A DNA stretch of 64,000 nucleotides from Pontimicrobium aquaticum (GTDB lineage Bacteria > Bacteroidota > Bacteroidia > Flavobacteriales > Flavobacteriaceae). The notes below the pieces were generated by a model. The model ran no database searches and was not told where the DNA came from. It saw only the letters and a list, made by a program, of their open reading frames with translations. The translations under genes were made by a program, and so were the position numbers. Each line of letters opens with the position of its first letter. Position 1 is the stretch's first letter. The stretch spans positions 62,001 through 126,000 of the forward strand of contig NZ_SUPL01000008.1 of the NCBI RefSeq assembly GCF_005047595.1. Reading direction: 5' to 3'. Below, one piece after another: positions 42,899-52,020 of this stretch.

Positions 42899-44019
42899 AC
42901 TTTGTAATTATTTCTCATGTTCTGCATAAAAGCTGTAATGATAGTTTATACGCTTATGCGCCTTATGTGCAGGAAATGAACTTATGGTTAAAGCATGTAG
43001 ATTGTGTTACAGTTGTGGCGCCTCTAACTAAAGAAAATGAGATGTCTGCAATTGAGATGCCATACGAACATAAACACATTAACACACATGCAATACCTTC
43101 TATTCAGTTTACTTCAATAGTAACATCAATAACATCACTGTTCAAGTTGCCAATTATTTTGTATGCCATTTTTAAAGCATGTAAAAAAGGAGACCATATA
43201 CACTTACGTTGTCCTGGAAATATTGGGCTTTTAGGGTGTCTCGTTCAAATATGTTTTCCAAAAAAATCTAAAACGGCTAAATACGCCGGTAATTGGGATC
43301 CGAAATCGAAACAACCTTGGTCTTATAGATTTCAAAAGTGGCTTTTAAACAATGTATTTCTTACCAAAAACATGAAAGTCTTGGTATATGGACGTTGGAA
43401 TGGAACTTCAAAAAACATAGTGCCTTTTTTTACAGCATCTTATCTGGAAAGTGAAAAAATGGAGGTCCCTATAAAATATTTAGATGGAAAAATCAACGTA
43501 TTGTTCGTTGGTACCTTAAGCATTGGAAAGCAACCATTATTAACTGTACAGGCGGTTAAAAAGCTTTTGGATTTAGAGTATAAGGTTCATTTGGATATTT
43601 ATGGCGAAGGGCAGCAGCGCCAAAGCATTGAAGACTATATTTCTGAAAACAATCTATCAAGTCATATAACTTTGCATGGTAATAAAGACAAAGCAACGCT
43701 TAAAAAGGCTTATCTAAACGCTCATTTTTTAATATTTATGTCTAGATCTGAAGGCTGGCCAAAAGCCATAGCCGAAGCCATGTTTTGGAAGTGTTTGCCA
43801 ATAAGTACCAAAGTGTCATGTGTGCCAGAAATGCTGGATTATGGCAATCGCGGAAGTATTGTTTCTCCAAATATTGAATCGATAATTAAAGAGTTTGAAT
43901 GTTACTTTAACAACAGAGAGGTTTATACAGATAAGGTTGAGAAAGCCTATCTTTGGTCTAGACGTTATACTTTAGATAAATTTGAAGCTGAAATCCCCAA
44001 ACTTTTAAAGTCCTCATGA
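42895..44019 (+). CDS. GT4 glycosyltransferase
   Basis: A 374-residue GT-B enzyme. ISHVLHKSCNDSLYAYAPYV and DHIHLRCPGNIGLLG come from the N-domain; INVLFVGTLSIGKQPLLTVQ, YGEGQQRQSIEDYI and FMSRSEGWPKAIAEAMFWKC from the C-domain, the latter with the E-x7-E motif. It is joined to both neighbours by ATGA overlaps. The N-domain WDPKSKQPWSYRFQKW is distinctive but not diagnostic. Confidence 0.85.
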   Translation: MNFVIISHVLHKSCNDSLYAYAPYVQEMNLWLKHVDCVTVVAPLTKENEMSAIEMPYEHKHINTHAIPSIQFTSIVTSITSLFKLPIILYAIFKACKKGDHIHLRCPGNIGLLGCLVQICFPKKSKTAKYAGNWDPKSKQPWSYRFQKWLLNNVFLTKNMKVLVYGRWNGTSKNIVPFFTASYLESEKMEVPIKYLDGKINVLFVGTLSIGKQPLLTVQAVKKLLDLEYKVHLDIYGEGQQRQSIEDYISENNLSSHITLHGNKDKATLKKAYLNAHFLIFMSRSEGWPKAIAEAMFWKCLPISTKVSCVPEMLDYGNRGSIVSPNIESIIKEFECYFNNREVYTDKVEKAYLWSRRYTLDKFEAEIPKLLKSS

Positions 44020-45098
44020 AAGTATTACAAATAATAGATTCTTTAGAAGCTGGAGGCGCGGAACGTATGGCGGTCAATATAACCAATGCCTTGTCTTTGC
44101 AAGATAATGTAAATTCATATTTGTGCGCCACCAGAAAAGAGGGTATGCTAAAAACCAGTTTAAATGATACTGTTGGTTATCTGTGTTTAAATAAAAGATC
44201 AACGCTTGATATTGCTGCTACTAAACGATTATACCAATTTATTAAAAATAATAATATAGAGATTCTTCATGCACATTCCACCTCGTTTTTTATAGTAACC
44301 TTAATTAAGCTGTTTAAACCTAATGTTAAAATTGTTTGGCACGATCATTATGGTAATAGTCAATTTTTAGAACAACGAAAATCAAAAATACTCCATGTTT
44401 GCTCTAAGTACTTTTCGCATGTTATTTGTGTTACAGATTCACTAAAAGATTGGGCCATGACCCATTTGAAAACTGTAAAAGTGGCCTATGTGCCAAATTT
44501 TGTTGTTAAAGATAGCGTTAAGCCATCAACTATTTTAAAAGGTGTAGATGGAAAGCGTGTGTTGCATTTAGCCAATTTAAGATCTCAAAAAGATCACTTT
44601 ACTTTAATTAAAGCATTCAATGAAGTGATAAAAGAATCCCCTGACTATACATTACATTGTGTTGGTAAAGACTTTGAAAATGACTATTCAGCACAAGTTT
44701 TTAAATACGTAGAGGCACTTCAATTAAATACACATGTGTTTTTTTACGGAAGTAAGGAAGATATTTCCAATATATTAAGCCAAAGCGATATATGTGTGTT
44801 ATCTTCAAAATCTGAAGGATTGCCAATAGCTTTATTAGAATATGGATTGGCAGGAAAACCAACCATAGTAACGGATGTTGGTAACTGTGCTGAGGTTATT
44901 GAAAATAATGTGAATGGTCTTGTTGTGCCTAAAGAACACCCAAAAGCATTGGCAGAAGGAATGTTACAAATCATTGGTAATACAGATAAGGCTAGAGAAT
45001 ATGGGAGGCTACTAAAACATACAGTAGAAGAAAATTACTCCCAGGACGTTTTTATAAAGAAGTTAACAACTATTTACAATGCAATACTGAATGAATAG
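44016..45098 (+). CDS. GT4 glycosyltransferase
   Basis: A 360-residue GT-B enzyme. VLQIIDSLEAGGAERMAVN is the classic N-terminal glycine-rich loop of GT4; ILHAHSTSFFIVTLIKL, IVWHDHYGNSQF and HVICVTDSLKDWA follow, with KRVLHLANLRSQKDHFTLIK and SSKSEGLPIALLEYGLAGKP (E-x7-E) in the C-domain. It overlaps the next gene, the polymerase/ligase-family protein, by 8 bp. Confidence 0.88.
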   Translation: MKVLQIIDSLEAGGAERMAVNITNALSLQDNVNSYLCATRKEGMLKTSLNDTVGYLCLNKRSTLDIAATKRLYQFIKNNNIEILHAHSTSFFIVTLIKLFKPNVKIVWHDHYGNSQFLEQRKSKILHVCSKYFSHVICVTDSLKDWAMTHLKTVKVAYVPNFVVKDSVKPSTILKGVDGKRVLHLANLRSQKDHFTLIKAFNEVIKESPDYTLHCVGKDFENDYSAQVFKYVEALQLNTHVFFYGSKEDISNILSQSDICVLSSKSEGLPIALLEYGLAGKPTIVTDVGNCAEVIENNVNGLVVPKEHPKALAEGMLQIIGNTDKAREYGRLLKHTVEENYSQDVFIKKLTTIYNAILNE

Positions 45099-46440
45099 GT
45101 TAAGAAAACATAATAATGAACTTTTTTTAATGCTTTTGCATTTAGCATTAGGGATTGTAATTTATACCATACCATTTAGCTCAAAACTGGTAAGTCTTGC
45201 AGTGGTGTTTTTATCGATTTTTATAGTATTGGTTGCTAAAAATAAGGTGTTAGCGGTACTTATAGCCTGTGCTTACGTTGCGACAAGCGATGTGTTTTTT
45301 AGAATGACTGGCGGATTGGTATTTTATGAGCTTCATAAGTATTTATTGATTGTTTTGGTCCTTATAGGATTTGTGTTCGATCAAGTACGAGTAAAAGGAC
45401 AAGTGTATTTAATCTATGTTGGGTTATTATTATTGACGATTGTTTTTACATCTTATGACTATACGGATGCCGTTAGAAAAATGATAGCTTTTAACCTTGC
45501 GGGACCTGTATCTCTGGGAATAGTGGCATTTTACTTTTATAAGAAGAAAGTCACGATGCAGCAATTAAGTAAAGTATTGTTTTTTGCCCTCTTACCTGTC
45601 ATTTCGTTAGTGGTGTATCTGTTTTTATATTCACCGAGTGTTAAAGATGTTGTAACAAATACAGAGTCTAATTTTGCGACTTCAGGAGGATTTGGCCCTA
45701 ATCAAGTAGCCACTATTCTAGGGGTAGGTATGTTTATTCTGTTTGCAAGATTATTGTTTAATAAGTTTAAGGGAATTCAATCAGTTTTGGAGTTGCTACT
45801 TCTTGGGTTTATAAGTTTTAGAGGCATAGTGACATTTTCACGTGGTGGTATATTTACTGCTATAGCAGCAATGATAATACTAATTATATTAACATATTTG
45901 AGAGGCAAAAGAACATTTCGCTCTAAGGTGTTAATAGTACTGTTTTGGACGATCACCCTAGCAGCATTGGTCTGGTTATTGGCAGCCAACAGAACATCTG
46001 GTCTCATAGAGAATAGGTATGCCAATAAAAATGCAATGGGTGTTGAAAAGGAAGATGTGTCTACAGGTCGAAAAGTTCTATTTTTAACAGAACTGGATGC
46101 ATTTATCGAAAGCCCTATTGTAGGTATAGGTGTTGGTAAAAACAAAGCGTATCGCTTTGATAAAACAGGTAAGGTGGCAGCTTCGCATAATGAGATTAGC
46201 CGCTTACTGGCAGAACATGGTGCTTTAGGAATTTTGGCCTTATCTATATTGGTTTTTTTACCGCTTTTACTTAGAATAGAGAATAGTAAAAATATCTACT
46301 TTTACTCTTTTTTTATTATGTGGTTTTTAACGATCAATCACTCTGCTATGCGAATAGCCTTTCCTTCGTTTATTTATGGATTATGCTTGTTAGATGTTAC
46401 CTTTCCTAAGAAAGTAAATGTGAAAACTCAATCTAGTTAA
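45091..46440 (+). CDS. O-antigen ligase/polymerase family membrane protein (Wzy/WaaL-like)
   Basis: A 449-residue protein with about eleven hydrophobic helices. The periplasmic loop and following helix carry the VTFSRGGIFTAIAAMI signature of the Wzy_C/O-antigen ligase family, and SPIVGIGVGKNKAYRFD with SHNEISRLLAEHGALG the second conserved block (H and E residues). Such proteins either polymerise repeat units or attach glycan to a lipid or protein at the periplasmic face. With a Wzm/Wzt exporter nearby and no Wzx seen, a ligase role is possible, but Wzc suggests polymerase; sequence alone does not decide. Confidence 0.82.
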   Translation: MNRLRKHNNELFLMLLHLALGIVIYTIPFSSKLVSLAVVFLSIFIVLVAKNKVLAVLIACAYVATSDVFFRMTGGLVFYELHKYLLIVLVLIGFVFDQVRVKGQVYLIYVGLLLLTIVFTSYDYTDAVRKMIAFNLAGPVSLGIVAFYFYKKKVTMQQLSKVLFFALLPVISLVVYLFLYSPSVKDVVTNTESNFATSGGFGPNQVATILGVGMFILFARLLFNKFKGIQSVLELLLLGFISFRGIVTFSRGGIFTAIAAMIILIILTYLRGKRTFRSKVLIVLFWTITLAALVWLLAANRTSGLIENRYANKNAMGVEKEDVSTGRKVLFLTELDAFIESPIVGIGVGKNKAYRFDKTGKVAASHNEISRLLAEHGALGILALSILVFLPLLLRIENSKNIYFYSFFIMWFLTINHSAMRIAFPSFIYGLCLLDVTFPKKVNVKTQSS

Positions 46441-46445
46441 CTTTT

Positions 46446-47453
46446 ATGATATTATATATTGGAAATAATTTAAAGTCTAAGTTAACAAACCAAACCACGT
46501 TAACGCTACTGAGTAACTTGCTGAGAGATGAAGGTTATTTAGTGAAGATTTCTTCGTCAATAAATAATCCGTTTTTAAGATTAATATCAATGCTTTGGGC
46601 TATTATTACCTATCGTAGAAAAACTGATTATGTACTGATAGATACTTACAGCACAAAAAATTTCTACTATGCATTGGTCACCAGTCAGTTGTGTAGAATA
46701 CTAAAGCTAAAATACATCCCTATACTTCATGGAGGGAATTTACCTTATAGATTAGACAAATCACAGAAACTAAGTAAACTCATCTTTATGAATTCATATA
46801 TTAATGTTGCTGTTTCAAAATATTTAGAACATGAATTTGATAAAAGAGGGTACAAATCTGTTTTCATTCCAAATGTTTTAGAAATTGAAAATTATACGTT
46901 TCAAAAAAGGGAGATTTCTACTCCTAAGCTGCTATATGTACGAGCGTTTGCAAGTATTTATAATCCAGAAATGGCAATTAAGGTGTTATATGAAGTTAAA
47001 AAAGAATATCCTGACGCACTATTATGTATGGTTGGACCTGAAAAAGACAATTCATTTAATTCTTGTAAAGCTTTGGCTAAAAAGTTTGGTATTGAAAACA
47101 GCATAGAATTTACGGGAATGTTGCCAAAAAAAGAATGGCATGAAAAGTCTAAAGATTATAATATTTTTATAAATACAACAAATATTGATAATGCACCTGT
47201 TAGTGTTATAGAAGCCATGGCTTTAGGTTTGCCAATAGTGTCAACAAATGTTGGTGGTTTGCCTTTTTTAATAGAGAATAATAACACAGGAATTCTTGTA
47301 AACAAAAACGATATAAAAGCCATGGCAAATGCTATAAGCTCTCTTTGTAAAAACCAAGAAACAGTCAATTATTTAACAATGAACGCAAGAAAACAGGTTA
47401 ATGAATATGATTGGAGTAAAGTTAAAACTTTGTGGCATAATATATTGCAATAG
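46446..47453 (+). CDS. GT4 glycosyltransferase
   Basis: A 335-residue GT-B enzyme: LKYIPILHGGNLPYRLDKS, NVAVSKYLEHEFDKRGYKS and FIPNVLEIENYTFQKRE mark the N-domain; KLLYVRAFASIYNPEMAIK, GPEKDNSFNSCKALAKKFG and NAPVSVIEAMALGLPIVSTN (E-x7-E variant) the C-domain. It begins 5 bp after the ligase/polymerase gene and is the last glycosyltransferase of the locus proper. Confidence 0.85.
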   Translation: MILYIGNNLKSKLTNQTTLTLLSNLLRDEGYLVKISSSINNPFLRLISMLWAIITYRRKTDYVLIDTYSTKNFYYALVTSQLCRILKLKYIPILHGGNLPYRLDKSQKLSKLIFMNSYINVAVSKYLEHEFDKRGYKSVFIPNVLEIENYTFQKREISTPKLLYVRAFASIYNPEMAIKVLYEVKKEYPDALLCMVGPEKDNSFNSCKALAKKFGIENSIEFTGMLPKKEWHEKSKDYNIFINTTNIDNAPVSVIEAMALGLPIVSTNVGGLPFLIENNNTGILVNKNDIKAMANAISSLCKNQETVNYLTMNARKQVNEYDWSKVKTLWHNILQ

Positions 47454-47457
47454 TATG

Positions 47458-47489
47458 TTGCACAAAAACTATTTTACTTAGTATATTTA
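47458..47489 (+). promoter_or_regulatory. candidate internal promoter before the WbaP-like gene
   Basis: TTG at 47458-47460 is followed after 21 bp by TATATTTA at 47482-47489, one base off the TAnnTTTG -7 consensus. The ATG at 47507 lies 17 bp further. It occupies one of the few clear gaps in the locus. Confidence 0.35.
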
Positions 47490-47506
47490 ACACGTTAAAA
47501 AATACA

Positions 47507-48901
47507 ATGTCAAAACATAAGGGAATCCATTTCGAAGTTTCTGAACGTAAGGTACTTTTACGTGTTTTTGATATACTTATTGTATTACTAGCGCTTGAAT
47601 TAATAGGATACTATTTTCAGTTTGATTACTTTTTAGTAACTAAAGAGCAATGGTTGTGGTCCCTTATTTTAGGATGTTATTTAACAGTTTTTGGTACTAT
47701 TTTCGAGTTGTATGATCTTAAGCAATCCAGTAAGCTGGATTCCACATTCAAGAACATTGTAATTACAGTATCGGTTACTGTTTTATTTTATCTCTTTACA
47801 CCAATAATAACACCAGTATTACCAGATCATCGTATTGAGATTCTATACTTTTACCTTGCTATTATTATAGCTGTTTTTATTTGGCGTTATGCTTATGTAA
47901 CCTTTATTACGTCTCCAAGGTTTTACAAAAAAGTAATTGTGCTTGGAGAGGTGTCAAACATTGAAAACCTTGTTAATGCTTTTACAACTTCTGATCCTAA
48001 TTATAGAATTATTGGTTACATAAATAGTAATATCTCTAGTAATGAAAGTGTAAAGTTTAAAGGGTTAAAAGAATTTAGCGCTGGTAACCTTCAAAAAACC
48101 ATACGAGAAGAAGGAGTATCTGAAATAGTGATAGCCATAAATGATTCAGAAACTATTACACCATATATTTATAACGAATTAACTCATCTTCTTGATAAAG
48201 GGCTTACCATTAGAGAATATACTCAAGTTTTTGAAGAAATTACAAAGCGTGTTCCAGTACAGTTTGTTGGTAAAGACTTCTATAAATATTTTCCATTTAG
48301 CAGAAGTAATCAAAACAAATTATACCTGCTTTACCATCGATTGATGGATATTGTTTGTTCGGTTTTAGGGATTTTATTCGGAATAATTCTTTTACCCTTT
48401 ATAGTTATTGGTAATTTAATAGGAAACACAGGAAAGCTATTTTACATACAAACTCGCGTTGGTAAAAACGGCAGGCCATTTAAAATTTATAAGTTTAGAA
48501 CCATGATACAAGATGCCGAAAAAGATGGTATGAAATGGGCAGATAAAAATGACATTAGAGTTACTGTATTTGGACGGTTTTTAAGGCGATCACGTTTAGA
48601 TGAGATTCCTCAATTTTTAAATGTATTAAAAGGTGATATGAGTATTATTGGTCCTAGACCAGAACGCCCTTTATTTGTTAAGGAGCTTTCAAAAGTGATT
48701 CCGTTTTATGAAACGCGGCATACCATAAAACCAGGTTTATCTGGTTGGGCGCAAGTAAATACGCGTTATGGTTCGTCTATTGAAGATAGTTTGGTAAAAT
48801 TACAATACGATTTATATTATATTAAGCATCGAAGCTTCTTTTTAGATGTAAATATTATTGTAAAAACCTTGAGTACCATGGTGTATTATCGAGGACAATA
48901 A
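47507..48901 (+). CDS. full-length polyprenyl glycosylphosphotransferase (WbaP/WcaJ-like)
   Basis: A 464-residue polytopic phosphoglycosyl transferase. Four N-terminal membrane helices (residues ~18-125) precede a nucleotide-binding-like domain (KKVIVLGEVSNIENLVNAF, AINDSETITPYIYNE). The catalytic C-domain after ~280 has QTRVGKNGRPFKIYKFRTMI, SRLDEIPQFLNVLKGDMS and IIGPRPERPLFVKEL. It begins glycan assembly by moving hexose-1-phosphate to undecaprenyl phosphate. The product sugar (glucose, galactose or other) is unknown. It closes the locus, facing convergent genes. Confidence 0.92.
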   Translation: MSKHKGIHFEVSERKVLLRVFDILIVLLALELIGYYFQFDYFLVTKEQWLWSLILGCYLTVFGTIFELYDLKQSSKLDSTFKNIVITVSVTVLFYLFTPIITPVLPDHRIEILYFYLAIIIAVFIWRYAYVTFITSPRFYKKVIVLGEVSNIENLVNAFTTSDPNYRIIGYINSNISSNESVKFKGLKEFSAGNLQKTIREEGVSEIVIAINDSETITPYIYNELTHLLDKGLTIREYTQVFEEITKRVPVQFVGKDFYKYFPFSRSNQNKLYLLYHRLMDIVCSVLGILFGIILLPFIVIGNLIGNTGKLFYIQTRVGKNGRPFKIYKFRTMIQDAEKDGMKWADKNDIRVTVFGRFLRRSRLDEIPQFLNVLKGDMSIIGPRPERPLFVKELSKVIPFYETRHTIKPGLSGWAQVNTRYGSSIEDSLVKLQYDLYYIKHRSFFLDVNIIVKTLSTMVYYRGQ

Positions 48902-48912
48902 TCTACCTATTT

Positions 48913-50073
48913 TTAGTTGTAAAATTTCAGAAGAAAAACATATCGTATTATTAACGCTATAAAAAGCGGAATTAATCCAATTGCAAATACTTGCACACCA
49001 ATTATCCAATGTAGTGTTAAAAGACAAAATAGGATTACTAAAAACTTTAAGTATTTCTTAAACCAATCATTAGGTGTCTTTTTTAATACTTGTCTAATAG
49101 CTAATAAATTTAAAGGTACAGCCCACAATAAGTTATAGTTGTTTGCAGTAGCTGTATGGTCTGTAGCAAACCAAAGTAGTAATAAAAATACACCTATTAA
49201 ACCAGTAACTGAGAATAAACCAATATCTAACTTCTTGTTTCTAACACCTTTTTTATAATCTTTATAGGTAAGCCATATAATAAGCATTCCTAGAAGTCCA
49301 AAAATCATTAAAGGACTCATTAAAAATAAACTAGAAATAGGTCTGTCTCTTTTTTCATAAAGCGAACGCGATTGTTTTACAAGAGGTTTGTTGGAATTTG
49401 CAAACGTAGCTTTTTCAAAAAAGGCATAAATGTATTTTGGTAAAAACATATGCTCTTCTGGAGTGGCAGTTTTATCTATAACGGAACCTAAAGCCACATC
49501 AATACCTAGACTTCCCCAAGAATTTTTATTAACATGTTCATGTATTAAGGCTCTAAATGTTTTAGGATTAAAATTATCAGGTTGATTAAAAATTATGGAC
49601 TCATCGAGCGACATCTTTAATACGTCTTTCATTTTGGTAGCACAATTATCATAAAAGAAATCGTAGAGATAATATATGTTTTCAGGCTTTGCATTATTAA
49701 GTAAAAAATTAAAAACTTGTTGTTTCTGTGCTTGAGTTAAGTCTAAAATTTGTTCGTCAATCGATCTGTTTTGCGAAATATAGAATTGAAAAAAATTATC
49801 ATAAGAATTATGGGACAACTTATAGTTTAGCTTGCCTTGAGCGAATTTTAAGTAAAAGTTTGGTGTGTCAAAGTCAAACGTTCCATAATTAAATACTTCG
49901 TCTATTTGTCTTCCTTTATCTCGAACTCTAAAACCATTATGTCCAAAAGCATCCATTAATAATGTTCCAGGACCAACAGTAAGCACACTTATTTCAGCTT
50001 GATCTGAAAGTTTTAATTGCGCATTCGCTACGGTAGAACAAAGAAGAAATAGTAAAAGTAGCTTTATCCTCAT
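48913..50073 (-). CDS. DUF4105 domain-containing exported membrane protein
   Basis: A 386-residue protein with a signal peptide (MRIKLLLLFLLCSTVANAQ, about 1-19), a DUF4105 domain (GPGTLLMDAFGHNGFRV, VFNYGTFDFDTPNFYLKFA, YDFFYDNCATKMKDVL) and about five C-terminal helices. The His and Cys residues in FGHNG and DNCAT recall NlpC/P60-type cysteine-histidine enzymes, to which DUF4105 is often compared; activity is unproven. It overlaps the upstream PorV/PorQ-like gene by 1 bp, a pairing I recall from other Flavobacteriaceae. Function unknown. Confidence 0.82.
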   Translation of the reverse strand: MRIKLLLLFLLCSTVANAQLKLSDQAEISVLTVGPGTLLMDAFGHNGFRVRDKGRQIDEVFNYGTFDFDTPNFYLKFAQGKLNYKLSHNSYDNFFQFYISQNRSIDEQILDLTQAQKQQVFNFLLNNAKPENIYYLYDFFYDNCATKMKDVLKMSLDESIIFNQPDNFNPKTFRALIHEHVNKNSWGSLGIDVALGSVIDKTATPEEHMFLPKYIYAFFEKATFANSNKPLVKQSRSLYEKRDRPISSLFLMSPLMIFGLLGMLIIWLTYKDYKKGVRNKKLDIGLFSVTGLIGVFLLLLWFATDHTATANNYNLLWAVPLNLLAIRQVLKKTPNDWFKKYLKFLVILFCLLTLHWIIGVQVFAIGLIPLFIALIIRYVFLLKFYN

Positions 50074-51140
50074 TATCTAAAAATACTAAAATCTAGTTTC
50101 ACTGAAAATACATTTGAATACAAAGCAGCACTTTGGTCGCCTATATCTGTAAAGGCGTAATCAATTTGAATACCTCTATATTTAAAACCAACACCAAAAT
50201 TTGGCTGGAAACTTAATTGTTCAGTATTATCTATTTGAGTTTCATTTTGAAAATTTCCTAAGCCTGCACGTAAAAACACTATATCAGTATAGCCAAATTC
50301 AAAACCTAAAGCTGGATTAATACTAGCGAACGAGGTTGATATAATATCGTTGTTTTCTGCAAATCTAATATTTAAATCTAGTTCGGTTCTAAGTGTATAA
50401 TCGTAATTAAACTCAAATAATTTAGACATGCCTATTTGCATTTTAGGTAGCGTGATTTCAGTCCCTTCAGGAGCTTCTTGATTTTCTCCTGGAATAGCAT
50501 TTTGTATGTCTGCTAGTTTATCCTCATCAATTGCCCAAGCATTAAATGTGGTTGTAATATCTCTTATCATGACTCCAAATTGCCAATCGTTACGTTGAAA
50601 CTGTACACCTAAATCGAGTCCGAATCCCCAAGAAGAGGCAAAGTCTCCAATAACACGACGAATTACTTTCGCATTCACTCCATAGTTTAAACCTTCAACA
50701 GGTAATTGTCGCGCATAAGAAAAAGTAAACCCATAATCGGCAGCCGAAAATAAGTTAATGTTATCGTAATTTACATTGCCTTGTTCATCAATAAGTTGTG
50801 TGGTGTCCAGAATATCATCAACTCCAAAGCGAATTATAGAAATACCAACAGCACTTCTATCATCTAGAGGTTTTGCAAAGGCTATGTAGTTGTAATTAGC
50901 AATGTTTGCAAAGTAGCTTGAATGCATTAATGCTATTTGGTTGTCTTCTAAATGAACCAAACCAGCAGGATTCCAATAGCCAGAATTTACATCATTTGAT
51001 GTGGCTACCACAGCATTACTCATACCAAGTGCAGCAGCATCTACACCAATATTCATAAACTCATTTGAGTATTTTCTTGCTGTTTGTGCCGAAACAAGGC
51101 TTACACATAAAATAAATAGCGATGCTAAATATGTTTTCAA
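50073..51140 (-). CDS. PorV/PorQ-family outer-membrane beta-barrel protein
   Basis: About 355 residues with a signal peptide of the form MKTYLASLFILCVSLVSAQ. ALGMSNAVVATSNDVNSGYW, followed by NPAGL, is the hallmark of the FadL-like PorV/PorQ group (also UPF0164), and the protein ends in alternating beta strands closing on FSVKLDFSIFR. Some members (PorV, PorQ) act in type IX secretion; this one is not clearly either. An upstream TTG at 51161 stays in frame, but it lies inside a CATCTTTG promoter-like box, so I chose TTG at 51140, which starts the signal peptide normally. Confidence 0.78.
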   Translation of the reverse strand: MKTYLASLFILCVSLVSAQTARKYSNEFMNIGVDAAALGMSNAVVATSNDVNSGYWNPAGLVHLEDNQIALMHSSYFANIANYNYIAFAKPLDDRSAVGISIIRFGVDDILDTTQLIDEQGNVNYDNINLFSAADYGFTFSYARQLPVEGLNYGVNAKVIRRVIGDFASSWGFGLDLGVQFQRNDWQFGVMIRDITTTFNAWAIDEDKLADIQNAIPGENQEAPEGTEITLPKMQIGMSKLFEFNYDYTLRTELDLNIRFAENNDIISTSFASINPALGFEFGYTDIVFLRAGLGNFQNETQIDNTEQLSFQPNFGVGFKYRGIQIDYAFTDIGDQSAALYSNVFSVKLDFSIFR

Positions 51141-51158
51141 AAGGCAATTTCTTTTATG

Positions 51159-51166
51159 CAAAGATG
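51159..51166 (-). promoter_or_regulatory. candidate -7 box of the PorV-like / DUF4105 operon
   Basis: The minus strand reads CATCTTTG, one base off TAnnTTTG and in the common CTTTGCA context. It lies 18 bp before the preferred start at 51140 and overlaps the alternative TTG codon at 51161. Confidence 0.4.
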
Positions 51167-51267
51167 CACAATATTTTTCAACCTTTTAAACTCTAAATTA
51201 GATTAGATATTGTTCTTTTTTTAGAGTTGAACCCAAATAGTTTATTATTTTTACTTCACTAAATGTT

Positions 51268-52017
51268 TTGAGTTTGATTAAGCACATTCCTAATTTTATA
51301 ACACTTTTAAATCTTTTTTGCGGAAGTATTGCTGTAATTTTTGCAGTTAATGGTTCTTTAGTTACTGCATCGTTCTTTGCATTTCTTGGTATTTTCTTTG
51401 ATTTTTTTGATGGCTTAGTGGCTAGAAAACTCAATGCACAGAGTGGCTTAGGATTGCAATTGGACTCTTTAGCTGATATGGTCACTAGCGGATTAGTACC
51501 TGGAATTGTGATGTTTCAGTTATTAAGTTTGTCAAGTGGTGATTTAAATTGGTTTGAAAACACAAATGAATGGACTAATTCTATGCAATGGATAGGTTTT
51601 AAAATTCAATTACTTCCTTTAATGGGATTGTTAATAACATTGGCATCTGCCTATCGTTTGGCAAACTTTAACATAGACGATAACCAAACCGATAGTTTTA
51701 TTGGCTTGCCAACACCAGCAAATACCTTACTTATCTTATCGTTTCCGTTAATTATGGAATTTCAAAATAACGATATAATGAATTCCATGATTTTAAATAA
51801 GTGGTTTTTAATAGCTGTAACACTTGTGAGTTGTTATTTGCTAAACGCTAATATTAAATTGTTGGCTTTAAAATTTAAAACATGGAATTTTCAAGACAAT
51901 GCAGCAAGATATACACTTATACTATTTGCTGTTGTATTGTTAATTGTATTGCAATTTGCTGCCATTCCATTAATTATAATTGTCTATATTATTTTATCTC
52001 TTTTTAACAAGAACTAA
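51268..52017 (+). CDS. pssA: CDP-diacylglycerol-serine O-phosphatidyltransferase
   Basis: A 249-residue CDP-alcohol phosphatidyltransferase with about seven helices. The catalytic motif DG-x2-AR-x8-G-x3-D-x3-D is visible in FDFFDGLVARKLNAQSGLG, continuing LQLDSLADMVTSG. With IKHIPNFITLLNLFCGSIAV at the N-terminus it fits bacterial PssA II, which makes phosphatidylserine en route to phosphatidylethanolamine. The start is TTG at 51268; the nearby ATG (51263) is out of frame. It is followed 3 bp later by the DUF808 gene. Confidence 0.9.
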   Translation: MSLIKHIPNFITLLNLFCGSIAVIFAVNGSLVTASFFAFLGIFFDFFDGLVARKLNAQSGLGLQLDSLADMVTSGLVPGIVMFQLLSLSSGDLNWFENTNEWTNSMQWIGFKIQLLPLMGLLITLASAYRLANFNIDDNQTDSFIGLPTPANTLLILSFPLIMEFQNNDIMNSMILNKWFLIAVTLVSCYLLNANIKLLALKFKTWNFQDNAARYTLILFAVVLLIVLQFAAIPLIIIVYIILSLFNKN

Positions 52018-52020
52018 ACT

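Noticed and set aside
46885-47106. 73-codon plus-strand open frame
   Set aside because: It lies out of frame inside the GT4 gene at 46446-47453, which has clear motifs.
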